From assembly GCF_004798665.1 (NCBI RefSeq), contig NZ_CP039292.1, positions 2,604,001-2,668,000 on the forward strand: 64,000 bases of DNA, in the 5' to 3' direction. The DNA is from Actinomyces procaprae. GTDB lineage: Bacteria > Actinomycetota > Actinomycetes > Actinomycetales > Actinomycetaceae. Position 1 is the first letter of the stretch. Each line of letters starts with the position of its first letter. The position numbers were made by a program, and so were the translations under genes. Shown here piece after piece: positions 8,262 to 17,468 of this stretch. Below the pieces are notes generated by a model. The model ran no database searches and had not been told where the DNA came from. It saw only the letters and a program-made list of their open reading frames with translations.

Positions 8262-9788
8262 TCAGCGTACGCGGACCAGGCGGGTCATTCCCCGGTCAAT
8301 GATCGGGCGGGCCGTTGCGGGCACATACACGGACAGGCCGGTCTCACTGACGGGGAACTCGGCGGAGCCGTCGCCGCCGATGGTGATGGCCCCGTGCCCG
8401 CCGACGGCGCAGATCCACCGCTCCCCCGCGTGCCGTGCGCCCACGTACAGGCGCTTGGTGGCCGCCAGCGCGGTGGACAGGACCACGGCGATCCCGGAGC
8501 CGGGGTGGTCGTCGTCGCCCTCCCGGGTGAAGCCGACCAGGTCGGCGGCGTTAAAGACGTCATGCTGCGGCCCGTAGGCGAGGCTGCGGCGCAGCCGCAT
8601 CAGCAGCGGCAGCTCGGTGCAGGCGGAGATGTCCCCGGTCTCCGGGGTGCCGAACAGGTCTCCCCAGAACACGCAGGGCGTGCCCTCCTGGCGCAGCAGG
8701 ATCAGCGCGTAGGCGGCGGGCTTGAAACCGGGCTCTACGAAGGACTGCAGGGACTGGCCGGGCTGAGTGTCGTGGTTCTCCACGAAGGTGACGGCGTGGT
8801 CGGGGTCCGCCTCCACCAGGGTGCGCTCGAAGATCTTCGACAGGTCGAAGTGGTCCTTGAAGGAGGCGTGGTAGAGCCGGTAGTGCAGCGGAGTGTCGAA
8901 CATGCACATGATCGGGTCCTCACCCAGGTAGGTGCACAGCTCCGCGGCGTCCCGGGACCAGAACTCACCGACGGCCGGCACGTCCCGACCCGTGGCCTCG
9001 CGCAGGGCGGGCAGCCAGCGGCGGTAGAACTCCCTGCTCATGTGCTTGAGGGCGTCCAGGCGCACGCCGTCCACGCCCGTGGCCTCCAGGTACCAGCGGC
9101 CCCAGCGGATCAGCTCGTCCGACACCCGCGGGTTGTTCAGGTCGACGTCGGCGCCCATCAGGTAGTCGAAGTTGCCGAGCTCGTCGGTGACGTCCTCGTT
9201 CCACTCCTTGCCCTCGAACAGCCACACGCTGTTGCGGCGTGACTGTTCGTCCCAGTCCGTGCCCAGGAAGCAGGTGTGGTCCCAGGTGAAGTCGGAGTAG
9301 GCGCCGCCCCGCCCGGGGAAGTCGAAGCGCGTCCAGGCGGTGATGGTGGTCGGCTCGGCGATGGGCTTGCGGCGGTCGGCGGCGTCGACCTCGATCGCGC
9401 GCACCTGCTCGGCGCCGTCGGCGCCCATGCGGTGGTTCAGGACGATGTCCGCCAGCACCGTCATGCCGGCCGCCCGCAGGGCCGCGACGGCGGCCACGTA
9501 CTCGTCCTTGGTGCCGTACTTGGTGGGCACCGTGCCCTTCTGGTCGAACTCGCCCAGGTCGTAGGTGTCGTAGACGCCGTAACCGACGTCGTTGACGCCG
9601 GCCTGCCCCTTGTAGGCGGGCGGCAGCCATATGGTGGTGACGCCGGAGTCCGCGATCAGTGCGGCATTGTCCGCAAGGAAGCGCCAGTGGCTGGAGTCGG
9701 CAGCCAGATCCCATGCGAAGCCTTGGAGCAGGATCGGGTTTTCGCGCCCGCCGGAGCCGAAGGTCGTGCTGTCACTCACGAGGGGCAC
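8262..9788 (-). CDS. Cytoplasmic alpha-amylase (GH13 subfamily 5-like)
   Basis: Hydrolyses alpha-1,4 glucans or maltodextrins inside the cell; no signal peptide is present. The 508-residue protein starts with NPILLQGFAWD and TTIWLPPAYKGQ, and has the GH13 regions in order: ADIVLNHRMG, GVRLDALKHM (nucleophile Asp near residue 245), AVGEFWS (acid/base Glu near 275) and FVENHDTQPGQ (Asp near 340). This set and the short C-terminal beta domain fit the AmyA/maltohexaosidase-like GH13_5 group. Two GTG codons near the start are possible; I took 9788. It likely degrades storage glycogen or imported maltodextrin. Confidence 0.9.
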   Translation of the reverse strand: MPLVSDSTTFGSGGRENPILLQGFAWDLAADSSHWRFLADNAALIADSGVTTIWLPPAYKGQAGVNDVGYGVYDTYDLGEFDQKGTVPTKYGTKDEYVAAVAALRAAGMTVLADIVLNHRMGADGAEQVRAIEVDAADRRKPIAEPTTITAWTRFDFPGRGGAYSDFTWDHTCFLGTDWDEQSRRNSVWLFEGKEWNEDVTDELGNFDYLMGADVDLNNPRVSDELIRWGRWYLEATGVDGVRLDALKHMSREFYRRWLPALREATGRDVPAVGEFWSRDAAELCTYLGEDPIMCMFDTPLHYRLYHASFKDHFDLSKIFERTLVEADPDHAVTFVENHDTQPGQSLQSFVEPGFKPAAYALILLRQEGTPCVFWGDLFGTPETGDISACTELPLLMRLRRSLAYGPQHDVFNAADLVGFTREGDDDHPGSGIAVVLSTALAATKRLYVGARHAGERWICAVGGHGAITIGGDGSAEFPVSETGLSVYVPATARPIIDRGMTRLVRVR

Positions 9789-9837
9789 ACTACCGGAGTT
9801 ACGGATCGGACACCGTCGCCCCGACCCGTTGCCGGCT

Positions 9838-12800
9838 TCACTCAGAGCGCAGCGCCTCCACCGGGTCCTCCCGGGCCGCCTTGCCCGCCGGTATCAGGCC
9901 GGCCAGCACGGTGAGCCCCACGGAGATCAGCACCAGGACCACGCCGGCGGTCACCGGCAGCTGGGCGATGGACTCCACCCCGAAGCGCCCGTGGATGAAG
10001 GCGTTCAGGGGCAGGCTCACCAGCAGGGTGATGCCCACGCCCATGAGCCCGGCCAGGAGGCCCTCGATGACGGTCTCGGCGTTGAACACGTGGCGCACAT
10101 CGGCGCGTGAGGCGCCCACGGCGCGCAGGATGCCGATCTCCTTGCGGCGCTCCAGCACGGAGATGTAGGTGATGATGGCGATCATGATGCTGGAGACCAC
10201 CAGGGAGATCGCCACGAAGGCGATCAGCATCCAGGAGATGATGTTGACGATCCGGGTCACCGAGCTCATCAGCACACCGACCACATCGGTGTAGGTGATG
10301 ACCTTGTCATCGGCGCCGGCCGCGGCCTGCCGGGCGTTGTACTCCTCCAGGATCTGCTTGACGGAGTCCTTGGCGGCGAAGTCCTTGGGGTAGATGTCGA
10401 TCTCGCTGGGGTTGTCCAGGTCCGCCCAGCCCAGCGCGGACAGGTTCGACTCGTAGGTCGCCGACTCGGTAGTCACCAGGGTGGCGAGCAGCTGGCTGAG
10501 CTCCTCCGGGGTCATGTCCAGCTGGAAGGCTTGCGCGAAGGCGTCGGCGTCCACGCTCATGGCGTCGGCGAGATTGGCGGCCAGCTGGGTGGTGGCGGCC
10601 TGGACCTGGGCGGCGATCTGGGTCTGGATGGCGGTCATCATCTGCGCCATGGCGGTGGCCATTGCCTGTTGCACCGCGCCGGAGAGGGTCTGGGTGATGG
10701 ATCCGGCGACCGCTCCGGCCACCTGGGAGCCGATCTCCGCCACGAGCTGGTCGCGCACGGCCTCGGAGATGTCGGCGACGGCCGGGTCGGATCCCAGGGC
10801 GGCGGTGAGGTTCTCCGTCAGCTTCGCCGAGTCGATGACCTGATCGGAGCCGAGGGTCTGCGCGATGGTTCGCTGCACCTCGTCCTGGGACAGGTAGTCG
10901 GTAACCAGCGTGCCCAGGTCGGGGTCGTCGTCGGGGTCGTTCGGGTCCTCCCCGACGGCGTGCTCACCGTAATATTCGGTGAATCCGGAGATCAGACCGG
11001 TCATCATGGCGGATACCTGCGCGTCGGCGCCCTCCTTGATGACTCCGTCGGACATGGCCTGGGTGATCAGCTCGACGTAGTCGACGTCGGCAAGCTGGGG
11101 GAACTGCTCCTCCAGGTCGGTCAGGCTGAGCGACGACAGGTCCAGGCCGGACAGGTCGATTTCCGGCTGGACGTCGGCCAGGCCGGACAGGTCCAGTCCG
11201 GAGAAGTCCAGCTGGGTGGTGTCCAGGCCGGACAGGTCGATGCCGGACAGGTCCATCCCGGACAGGTCCAGTGCCCCGGGATCAATCTGGAAGGCCGCCT
11301 GCAGCCGGGACTCGTCGATGGTGAACAGGCTGGACATGTCGAAGTCGGTGTCCCCGGTGGCGTCGGCCTCCTCGGCGAAGCTCTTGCCGGTGAAGACGTC
11401 CACCGCCGGGTCGGCCAGCTGCGCCTTGACGATGTCGGAGCTCGCGGCCTGGTCAATCAGGTGCTCGGTCAGCGCGGGGCTGTAGTAGAGGCCGGGGGTG
11501 AGGGCGGCCTGGGAGCCGTTCGCGCGCACGATGCCGGCCAGGGTCATGGTCTCCCCGTCGGCGACGAGCTGCGACATGTAGGCGGCGTCAGCGGACTTGT
11601 CGGTCCACACGCCGTAGTCGGCGTCGTAGACGTAGCGCTCGTGGGCGGGAACCAGGCTCAGGCTCCGGCCGATCAGGTCGTTGTACGCATAGGTGCGCCC
11701 GACGCCGGCGTCCTGGGCGCTACCCGTGGCAGGGTCAGTGGGGGTGGCGGCGGGCGTGCCAGTGGGCGCGGCGCCGGCTGCGGCGCTCGGTTCGGCGGTG
11801 GGAACCGCCACGGCCCCGGGCGCGCTGCCGACGTACGTCTGCACCAGCTGCTCAAGCTCGCTGTGATCGCGCAGGCCGAGCGCGTACACGGTCATATCGA
11901 TCATCCGGCCGTCCTCCGGCAGTACGAGCACCAGCTCGTTGTAGGCGGTGGGCCAGTGGCCGGCCTCGACGTCGTACTGTTCCATGTACAGGTCCGTGTC
12001 ACTGGCGAGCTGCCGGAAGACGGACATCTGCATGGTGGCCGTCATGGCGCCGAATGAGGAGAAGGCCGAGTCGGGGTTGACCTGGGTGGGCATGGTCGAT
12101 GACGCCTCGGACACCGGCAGGTACAGCTGCGGGGTGACGTCGTAGAGGTACTCGATGGCGTTGACGTGGTCATCAATGCCGCCGCCGTCGGCATCGAAGT
12201 ATGCCTTGAGCGCGGCCAGGTCGTTGCTGTTGGCCGAGCCGAACATGTCGCGCACGTCGCCCCGTTCACCGACCACGCCGTCGGGCAGGTCGGCCTGGGC
12301 GGCCGTATCGGTGGCCCGCGCGATCATGGCGGTGTAGTCCATGCCGAGCCGCTCGATCTGGAGGGGGTAGGAGGAGAGGGTCTCCTCCTCGGTGCGGGCG
12401 ATGTAGGCGTTGACACCGTTGGCGAGCGCCAGGATCAGGGCGATGCCGATGATGCCGATGGACCCCGCGAATGAGGTCATGAGGGTGCGGCCCTTCTTCG
12501 TCATCAGGTTGCTGAAGGACAGCGACAGGGCCGTCAGCGGCCCCATGCGGGTGCGTCGCGGCGGCCGGGCCTCGCGGGCGTCGTCGGCCGCCGGGTTGTA
12601 GGGGGCGGTGTCGGAGGTGATACGACCGTCGGCGAGCTCGACGATGCGGGTGGCGTAGTCGTGGGCGAGCTCGGGGTTGTGGGTGACCATGATGACCAGC
12701 CGGTCCGCGGCGACCTCGCGCAGCAGGTCCATCACCTGCACGGAGGTGCCCGAGTCCAGGGCTCCGGTGGGCTCGTCGGCCAGCAGGATCTCGGGGTCGT

Positions 12801-13272
12801 TGATCAGGGCGCGGGCGATCGCCACGCGCTGCATCTGGCCGCCGGAGAGCTGGCTGGGGCGCTTGTGCACGTGGTCGGCCAGCCCCACCTCCTCCAGGGC
12901 CTCGAGCGCGCGGCGGCGGCGCTCCCCGCGGGAGACGCCCGTCAGGGTCAGGGCGAGTTCGACGTTGGCCAGTACGCTCTGGTGCGGGATGAGGTTGTAG
13001 GACTGGAAGACGAAGCCGATGCGGTTGTTGCGATAGGCGTCCCAGTCGCGGCTGCGGTAGTGCTTGGTGGAGATCCCGTCGATGACCAGGTCGCCGGAGT
13101 CGAAGTGGTCCAGGCCGCCGATGACGTTGAGCATGGTGGTCTTGCCACTTCCGGACTGGCCCAGGACGGCGACGAATTCATTGTCCCGGAAGGACACGTT
13201 CACGCCGTCGAGGGCGGTCTGGTCGAAGGATGCAGTGCGGTATGACTTGGTGATCTCGTGCAGCTCAAGCAT
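9838..13272 (-). CDS. MacB-like fused ABC transporter, ATPase plus permease, with a pentapeptide-like insert
   Basis: A 1144-residue fusion. Residues 1-220 are an ABC ATPase of the LolD/MacB group: Walker [11 protein letters not shown]-loop [10 protein letters not shown], signature LSGGQMQR, Walker [13 protein letters not shown], and H-loop VTHNPE. A first membrane helix follows near residue 265 ([17 protein letters not shown]), then a very long extracellular region of about 650 residues, then three helices of a FtsX/MacB permease domain ([31 protein letters not shown] is read here as [19 protein letters not shown] followed by ILRAVGAS). Within the extracellular part, residues about 666-715 form a run of LSGxD pentads. 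MacB-type proteins act as mechanotransmitters for export rather than classical pumps. The start ATG follows GGAG. Confidence 0.88.
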   Translation of the reverse strand: MLELHEITKSYRTASFDQTALDGVNVSFRDNEFVAVLGQSGSGKTTMLNVIGGLDHFDSGDLVIDGISTKHYRSRDWDAYRNNRIGFVFQSYNLIPHQSVLANVELALTLTGVSRGERRRRALEALEEVGLADHVHKRPSQLSGGQMQRVAIARALINDPEILLADEPTGALDSGTSVQVMDLLREVAADRLVIMVTHNPELAHDYATRIVELADGRITSDTAPYNPAADDAREARPPRRTRMGPLTALSLSFSNLMTKKGRTLMTSFAGSIGIIGIALILALANGVNAYIARTEEETLSSYPLQIERLGMDYTAMIARATDTAAQADLPDGVVGERGDVRDMFGSANSNDLAALKAYFDADGGGIDDHVNAIEYLYDVTPQLYLPVSEASSTMPTQVNPDSAFSSFGAMTATMQMSVFRQLASDTDLYMEQYDVEAGHWPTAYNELVLVLPEDGRMIDMTVYALGLRDHSELEQLVQTYVGSAPGAVAVPTAEPSAAAGAAPTGTPAATPTDPATGSAQDAGVGRTYAYNDLIGRSLSLVPAHERYVYDADYGVWTDKSADAAYMSQLVADGETMTLAGIVRANGSQAALTPGLYYSPALTEHLIDQAASSDIVKAQLADPAVDVFTGKSFAEEADATGDTDFDMSSLFTIDESRLQAAFQIDPGALDLSGMDLSGIDLSGLDTTQLDFSGLDLSGLADVQPEIDLSGLDLSSLSLTDLEEQFPQLADVDYVELITQAMSDGVIKEGADAQVSAMMTGLISGFTEYYGEHAVGEDPNDPDDDPDLGTLVTDYLSQDEVQRTIAQTLGSDQVIDSAKLTENLTAALGSDPAVADISEAVRDQLVAEIGSQVAGAVAGSITQTLSGAVQQAMATAMAQMMTAIQTQIAAQVQAATTQLAANLADAMSVDADAFAQAFQLDMTPEELSQLLATLVTTESATYESNLSALGWADLDNPSEIDIYPKDFAAKDSVKQILEEYNARQAAAGADDKVITYTDVVGVLMSSVTRIVNIISWMLIAFVAISLVVSSIMIAIITYISVLERRKEIGILRAVGASRADVRHVFNAETVIEGLLAGLMGVGITLLVSLPLNAFIHGRFGVESIAQLPVTAGVVLVLISVGLTVLAGLIPAGKAAREDPVEALRSE

Positions 13273-13373
13273 GGGCTCTCCGGAGCGGGGGTCGAGCCAA
13301 AGAGCTTATGCCGTCTTCCTGAAAGAACCAACAAACCCCACGCCCGCCCCGCCCCTTCCCTCCCCGCCCCTTC

Positions 13374-13511
13374 ACCGAGGTCGGTAGATCTTACGTACCG
13401 AGGTCGGTAGATCTTACGTACCGAGGTCGGTAGATCTTACGTACCGAGGTCGGTAGATCTTACGTACCGAGGTCGGTAGATATGACGTGCCGAGGTCGGT
13501 AGATATGACGT
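13374..13511. repeat. Six-copy 23-bp tandem array (delta-1)
   Basis: Six contiguous 23-bp units. Each has the constant core CCGAGGTCGGTAGAT, itself containing the inverted repeat ACCGA-GG-TCGGT. Four units then read CTTACGTA and the last two ATGACGTG. The array begins 12 bases past the stop of the sirtuin gene and occupies the space before the ABC transporter start. The boundary toward 13374 is a C-rich tract (G-rich on the other strand), as in the two related arrays further right. Confidence 0.95.
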
Positions 13512-13523
13512 GCAGCCCCGAAC

Positions 13524-14423
13524 TCAGCCCAGTCGCTCACGCAAGGCGGACAGGGCGGCACCGAGGTCGGCGTCGACGAGTATGGAGCGGTCGGCGATCT
13601 CGCGGGGCGTGCCCGGCTCCAGCGACAGCGCCGCATAGGTGGCCTCTGGGTTGTCGTGCACTCGCCGCCAGAACGGGTACTTGATGATGCCGGGCGTGTT
13701 CATGCCCACCCCGAGCTCGAGGTGGAGCACGCGCCCGGTCCGGTGCGCGTCGACCCAGGCGACGTAGCGCTCGGCGGCGGCGTACCAGCCGACGTCCTGC
13801 ACGAAGGTGTCGTCCGCGCGCAGGTTCGTGGTCAAGGACTCCCCGCACCGCGGGCAGGTGGGCAGCAGGTGTGTGGGCACACGCATCGGGGTGCCGGCGG
13901 CGGCTCCGGCCCGCTCGGCGGCGTCCATGGCGACGACGGCGTCGTGGTTGTCATAGGTGTCCTGGCTGCAGGGCACGGAGCACTGGAACAGGCCGTAGTC
14001 GCCCTGCGTGTAGAACAGGCGGTCCTTGGGGAAGCCGGAGTTCTGGAAGCGGTGGTCGACGTTGGTGGTCAGCACGAAGAAGTCGCGCCCGTCCAGCAGG
14101 GTGTGCAGGTCGCGGTAGACGGCGCCGGGCCCGGACTCGTAACGCTGGAGGAGGATGTTGCGCGCCCAGAAGGCCCACTTCTCCTCCGGCGTGGGGAAGG
14201 GGTAGAAGCCGCCGGAGTAGGCGTCGGTGATGCCGCGGGCGGCGTGGAAGTCGGCGAAGCGCGCCTCGAATGCGGGGCCGGCGTGCGCGTCGCCGTCGGC
14301 GACCGACAGCCCGGCGCCGGCGCCGACGAGGACGGCGTCCGCGCCGGCCAGCGCCTCGGCGAGGCGGTCAATACGGGCCAGGTTGACGGCGTCGAGCGGC
14401 GGAGACGGCGGGGTGGTAGTCAC
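13524..14423 (-). CDS. Sirtuin of the class-M (SirTM-like) type
   Basis: A 299-residue NAD-dependent Sir2-fold enzyme. The nucleotide-binding start is DAVLVGAGAGLSVADGD. The block ADFHAARGITDAYSGGFYPF followed by EEKWAFWARN is typical of the class-M sirtuins that act as protein ADP-ribosyltransferases. LTTNVDHRFQNSGF holds the conserved Asn-Asp and the catalytic-region residues, and two Cys pairs (FQCSVPC and TCPRCG) can hold zinc. Class-M genes are usually next to a macrodomain gene and a lipoylated GcvH-like carrier; neither is present here. The GTG at 14423 follows non-coding-like sequence. Deacylase versus ADP-ribosyltransferase activity cannot be decided from sequence. Confidence 0.82.
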   Translation of the reverse strand: MTTTPPSPPLDAVNLARIDRLAEALAGADAVLVGAGAGLSVADGDAHAGPAFEARFADFHAARGITDAYSGGFYPFPTPEEKWAFWARNILLQRYESGPGAVYRDLHTLLDGRDFFVLTTNVDHRFQNSGFPKDRLFYTQGDYGLFQCSVPCSQDTYDNHDAVVAMDAAERAGAAAGTPMRVPTHLLPTCPRCGESLTTNLRADDTFVQDVGWYAAAERYVAWVDAHRTGRVLHLELGVGMNTPGIIKYPFWRRVHDNPEATYAALSLEPGTPREIADRSILVDADLGAALSALRERLG

Positions 14424-14524
14424 CCGGGCGATTATGGCGATTCGAGGTATTCGAGGCAAGGGCACACCCCACAGCCGTGCATCACCCGGCCACCACCCCG
14501 CCCACCCCGCCGGCAACCGCCGCC

Positions 14525-15327
14525 TCAGTCGTCCAGGAGGCCCGCCCAGGCCAGGAAGTCCACGGTCCGCCCCATCGCCGTCTCGTAGTTCGCATCCCCG
14601 AAGCCGTGGCCCGCCCCCGGAATGCGGTCCAGGCGGGCGTCGGGAAGGGTGCGGGCGGCCGCCTGCGAGACGGCGAGCGGCACGTCGTCGTCCGCATCGC
14701 CGTGCACCAGCAGCACCGGGGAGCGGTAGCCGCGCATGGCGGCCTCCACGTCCCGGCCCCACAGGTCGCGGGCGAAGTCGCGCCCGAGGATGATGTCGCG
14801 ACCATCGACCCGGGAGGTGAAGGTCTCCGGCACCGCGGCGAGTCTTCCGAAGCGGCGCCGCACCGCGGCCGGGGCCGCGAGCGCCGGGTACCACAGCGCC
14901 AGTGCGGCGATCTGCGCCGGGTGTGCGGCGGCCGCGAGCATTGCCACCAGCCCGCCCTGGCTGCGGCCGAACAGGGCGGTGCGGGCGGCGTCGACGAACG
15001 GCCAGGTGCGGGCCGTGCTCAGCACCGTCTCCAGGTCGGCGAGCTCGGTGGCGATGGTCATGGCGGTGGTGGGGCCCGCCGTCGGGGCCCCACCCCCACG
15101 GAAGCTCGGGGCGATGGCGACGGCGCCCGCGGCGGCCAGGCGCTGGGCGACCGGCGCCACGCGCAACCCGGACTCCCCCAGCCCGTGGCAGCACACCACC
15201 AGCGGGGCGCGCACCCGCCGGCCGCGGCTGCGCGGGGCACGTATGCCAGGGCGTGGACGAGCCCGCCCGGGTCGGCGCCCGCGGCGGGAACCCGCGCGGT
15301 CAGCTCGCGGGCGAGGTATTCGTGCAT
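14525..15327 (-). pseudogene. Alpha/beta hydrolase (dipeptidyl-peptidase-like) with apparent frameshift
   Basis: The larger part, from 15214 down, encodes VVCCHGLGESG (oxyanion region), the nucleophile elbow GRSQGGL, the acid in LLVHGDADDDVP and the His in GAGHGFGD, a complete catalytic triad. The natural start, however, is the ATG at 15327, which follows AAGGAG by eight bases and encodes MHEYLARELTARVPA and HALAYVP in a different frame. The two parts join if one base is added in the G/C-rich stretch around 15217-15235. Without repair, translation from 15327 runs out of frame; a GTG at 15214 could still yield a 229-residue product. It is either an assembly deletion or a decayed gene. Confidence 0.7.
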
Positions 15328-15385
15328 GCGCGGGGCGCTCCTTAGGTGTTCGGCTGCGGGTGGAGACGAAGATCCGGGCCCGGCC

Positions 15386-16369
15386 TCAGTCGTCGGGCGC
15401 GGGCATGACCAGCCAGGTGCCTAGCAGCATCAGGCCGAGTGCCAGCAGGAAGGTCAGGCCCGGGGCCTGCCGGAACAGCGCCCACGCCAGGATCACGCCG
15501 ACGAAGGGCGCCACCGAGTAGAAGGCGCTGGTGCGGGCCGCCCCGAGTCCACGCTGCGCCATCACGTACAGGGTGATGGACAGTCCGTAGGCGAGGAATC
15601 CGAGCAGCAGGCATCCGCCGAGGGGCCCGGCCTGAGGCATCCGCTCGCCCGCCGCCAGCGCCACCGCCATGGCGCCGCAGCCGGATCCGAAGCCCTTGAC
15701 GATGACGATCTGCACGGGATCCTTGTGCGCGATGCGGTTCGTGCAGTTGTTCTCCAGTCCCCAGCAGCTGGCGGCGGCGAGCACGAGCAGTGAGCCGACG
15801 GAGAAGGACAGGGCCCCGGCGTCGTCCACCGTGAGCAGCGCGCAGGCGGCGGTTATGACGACGATCCCCAGCGTCAGCCGGCGGCTGGGGCGCTCCTTGA
15901 ACAGGACGAAGGCGATGACGGCGGTGGCGACGATCTCGAAGTTGTTCAGCAGGGAGACGTTGGCGGCCTCGGCCCGGTCCAGTCCGAACATGAGCAGCAG
16001 CGGGGCCGCAATATCGAGGACGACCATCGCCACCACGAAGGGCAGGTCCGCGCGCTCCAGCGGCGCCGCCCGTGGGGCCGTCGTGCCGATGCGATTGCGC
16101 AGCAGGGCGATCAGGCTCATGCCGGCGCCGGCACCCAGGTACAGGAGGGCGGCGAGCACCCCGGGGGCGACGTCGTCCAGCAGCAGTTTGGACACGGGGG
16201 TGGACAGGGCGTACAGGAGGGCTGCGAGCAGCGCGTAGGCCACATAGCGGCCGCGCGCCGCACCCCCACCGCCGGGTTGGGCGGGCGCGGCCGGTCGCTT
16301 CCGGCGCGCGACATCGGGGCCGCCCAACGCCTCGCGGTGGGACGGCGGGGCGGGGTGTTGTTCGCTCAC
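15386..16369 (-). CDS. EamA/DMT-family transporter
   Basis: A 327-residue drug/metabolite transporter of the EamA type with ten predicted membrane helices in two repeats ([20 protein letters not shown] starts the first; [17 protein letters not shown] starts the second). The basic N-terminal segment is cytoplasmic. The GTG start overlaps the stop of ogt by four bases (GTGA), so the pair is translationally coupled. The substrate is unknown. The second EamA repeat retains the conserved Asn-Arg pair ([13 protein letters not shown]). The length fits the family and no breaks are visible. Confidence 0.85.
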   Translation of the reverse strand: MSEQHPAPPSHREALGGPDVARRKRPAAPAQPGGGGAARGRYVAYALLAALLYALSTPVSKLLLDDVAPGVLAALLYLGAGAGMSLIALLRNRIGTTAPRAAPLERADLPFVVAMVVLDIAAPLLLMFGLDRAEAANVSLLNNFEIVATAVIAFVLFKERPSRRLTLGIVVITAACALLTVDDAGALSFSVGSLLVLAAASCWGLENNCTNRIAHKDPVQIVIVKGFGSGCGAMAVALAAGERMPQAGPLGGCLLLGFLAYGLSITLYVMAQRGLGAARTSAFYSVAPFVGVILAWALFRQAPGLTFLLALGLMLLGTWLVMPAPDD

Positions 16370-16913
16370 GCGACCAAAATGCCTTCCAGCCGCAGCAGGG
16401 CGGCCTTGCGCTCGGGCCCGCCCGCGTAGCCGGTCAGGGCGCCGTCGGCGCCGAGCACGCGGTGGCAGGGCACGAGGATGCTGACCGGGTTGCGGCCGAC
16501 GGCGGAGCCGACGGCGCGGGCGGAGGTGGGGCGGCGGTCGCGGCGGCGAGGTCGGCGGCGATGCGCCCGTAGGTGGTGGTCTGCCCGCGTGGGATGGTGC
16601 GCAGCCGGGCCCAAACACCCTGCTGGAAGGCGGTGCCGGTCGGTGCCAGGGCGGGGATCGGGCCGGGGTCCTCGCCGGCGAAGTAGCACTCCAGCCAGGC
16701 CCGTGCGGCCGCCAGTGCGGCGGGCTCGTCCGCGTCGCCCGCGGCCACGGTCAGCGCACCGTCGGCCAGCCCGGCCCGGTCGTGCTTCTGCCCGTCGAAC
16801 CAGGCGCCGACGACGGCGCCGCCCTCGGGCAGCCCCTCCCCCGTGGCGGCGGCGAGCGTCATGGGGCCGAGCGGGGAGTCGAAAGCGCAGAGGTAATTCG
16901 TGGCCGGTGGCAC
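16366..16913 (-). pseudogene. ogt: Methylated-DNA--protein-cysteine methyltransferase with apparent frameshift
   Basis: Repairs O6-alkylguanine by moving the alkyl group to its own Cys. The N-terminal part ([16 protein letters not shown]) and the domain linker ([34 protein letters not shown]) are in one frame; the active-site part ([28 protein letters not shown]) is in another. Adding one C to the four-base run at 16528-16531 restores a continuous frame of about 182 residues, the usual Ogt length. As given, the PCHR active site is not reached, so the gene would be inactive. The GTG at 16913 is the likely start. It is coupled to the EamA gene. The break is either an assembly error or a real loss of direct alkyl repair. 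Confidence 0.8.
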
Positions 16914-17032
16914 AGCCTCTGACTGTACTCGCGTCCCCACGCCCGCCGGTAGCGGCCCGAGGGCGCCGGCGGCGGGTGCGGATCGGCGACGGCGCGAGTG
17001 ATCGGCCCGGCTGCTGCGCCGCTGCGCCTGAA

Positions 17033-17154
17033 GTGTCCAAATTCGGGACAACCGGTCCGGCACTGTTAGCGGCCGTGCACAAAACGTTGGAATCATGCGG
17101 GCACCGGATCACCTCTGGTGGCCTAAGAGACTCTTTAGTCCCGAATATGGACAC
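17033..17154. repeat. Inverted-repeat element E1
   Basis: A 122-bp element with terminal inverted repeats (left GTGTCCAAATTCGGGACAA, right TAGTCCCGAATATGGACAC) and the internal motif ACGTTGGAATCATGCGG near its middle. It is one of five related elements in this window. No target-site duplication is evident. Confidence 0.8.
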
Positions 17155-17262
17155 CCCTTCCCTGGCGCCCGGTCGCACACCTCCGCGGCACCGGGACAGA
17201 CGGCTTACCTTCACCGTGCACTCATCCCACCACACCCTCAAACCGGAAGATCCGTTACACCG

Positions 17263-17430
17263 ACCGACCTCGGCGGTTATATCTACCGACCTCGGCACGT
17301 AACATCTACCGACCTCGGCGGTTATATCTACCGACCTCGGCACGTAACATCTACCGACCTCGGCGGTTATATCTACCGACCTCGGCACGTAACATCTACC
17401 GACCTCGGCGGTTATATCTACCGATCTCGG
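17263..17430. repeat. Alternating 22/23-bp tandem array (delta-2)
   Basis: Units alternate between a 22-bp form (ACCGACCTCGGCGGTT then ATATCT) and a 23-bp form (ACCGACCTCGGCACGT then AACATCT), giving a 45-bp higher-order period for three and a half cycles and a last partial unit (ACCGATCTCGG) that runs into GTGAGGGGAGGG. On the complementary strand the core is the same as in delta-1. The array ends 38 bases from the stop of the CMD gene. Confidence 0.95.
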
Positions 17431-17468
17431 TGAGGGGAGGGCAGCGAGCCAGCCAAGGGGCGGTCACC

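Larger units (their letters stand above)
16914..17468. other. Gene-free 555-bp interval holding two repeat types
   Basis: No coding signal is seen. The interval contains the inverted-repeat element E1, a reverse copy of the CAAACCGGAAGA motif near 17240 preceded by CCACCACACCCT, and the delta-2 array. Long open frames crossing it merely translate the tandem repeat (recurring PRSVDI or YIYRPRHV). Confidence 0.8.

Noticed and set aside
13374..13511. CRISPR array
   Set aside because: The units are 23 bp head-to-tail with at most 8 variable bases, with no spacers of 28-40 bp and no cas genes in the window.
17095..17433. Open frames with recurring YIYRPRHV or PRSVDI
   Set aside because: They are translations of the delta-2 tandem array and have no start-site support.
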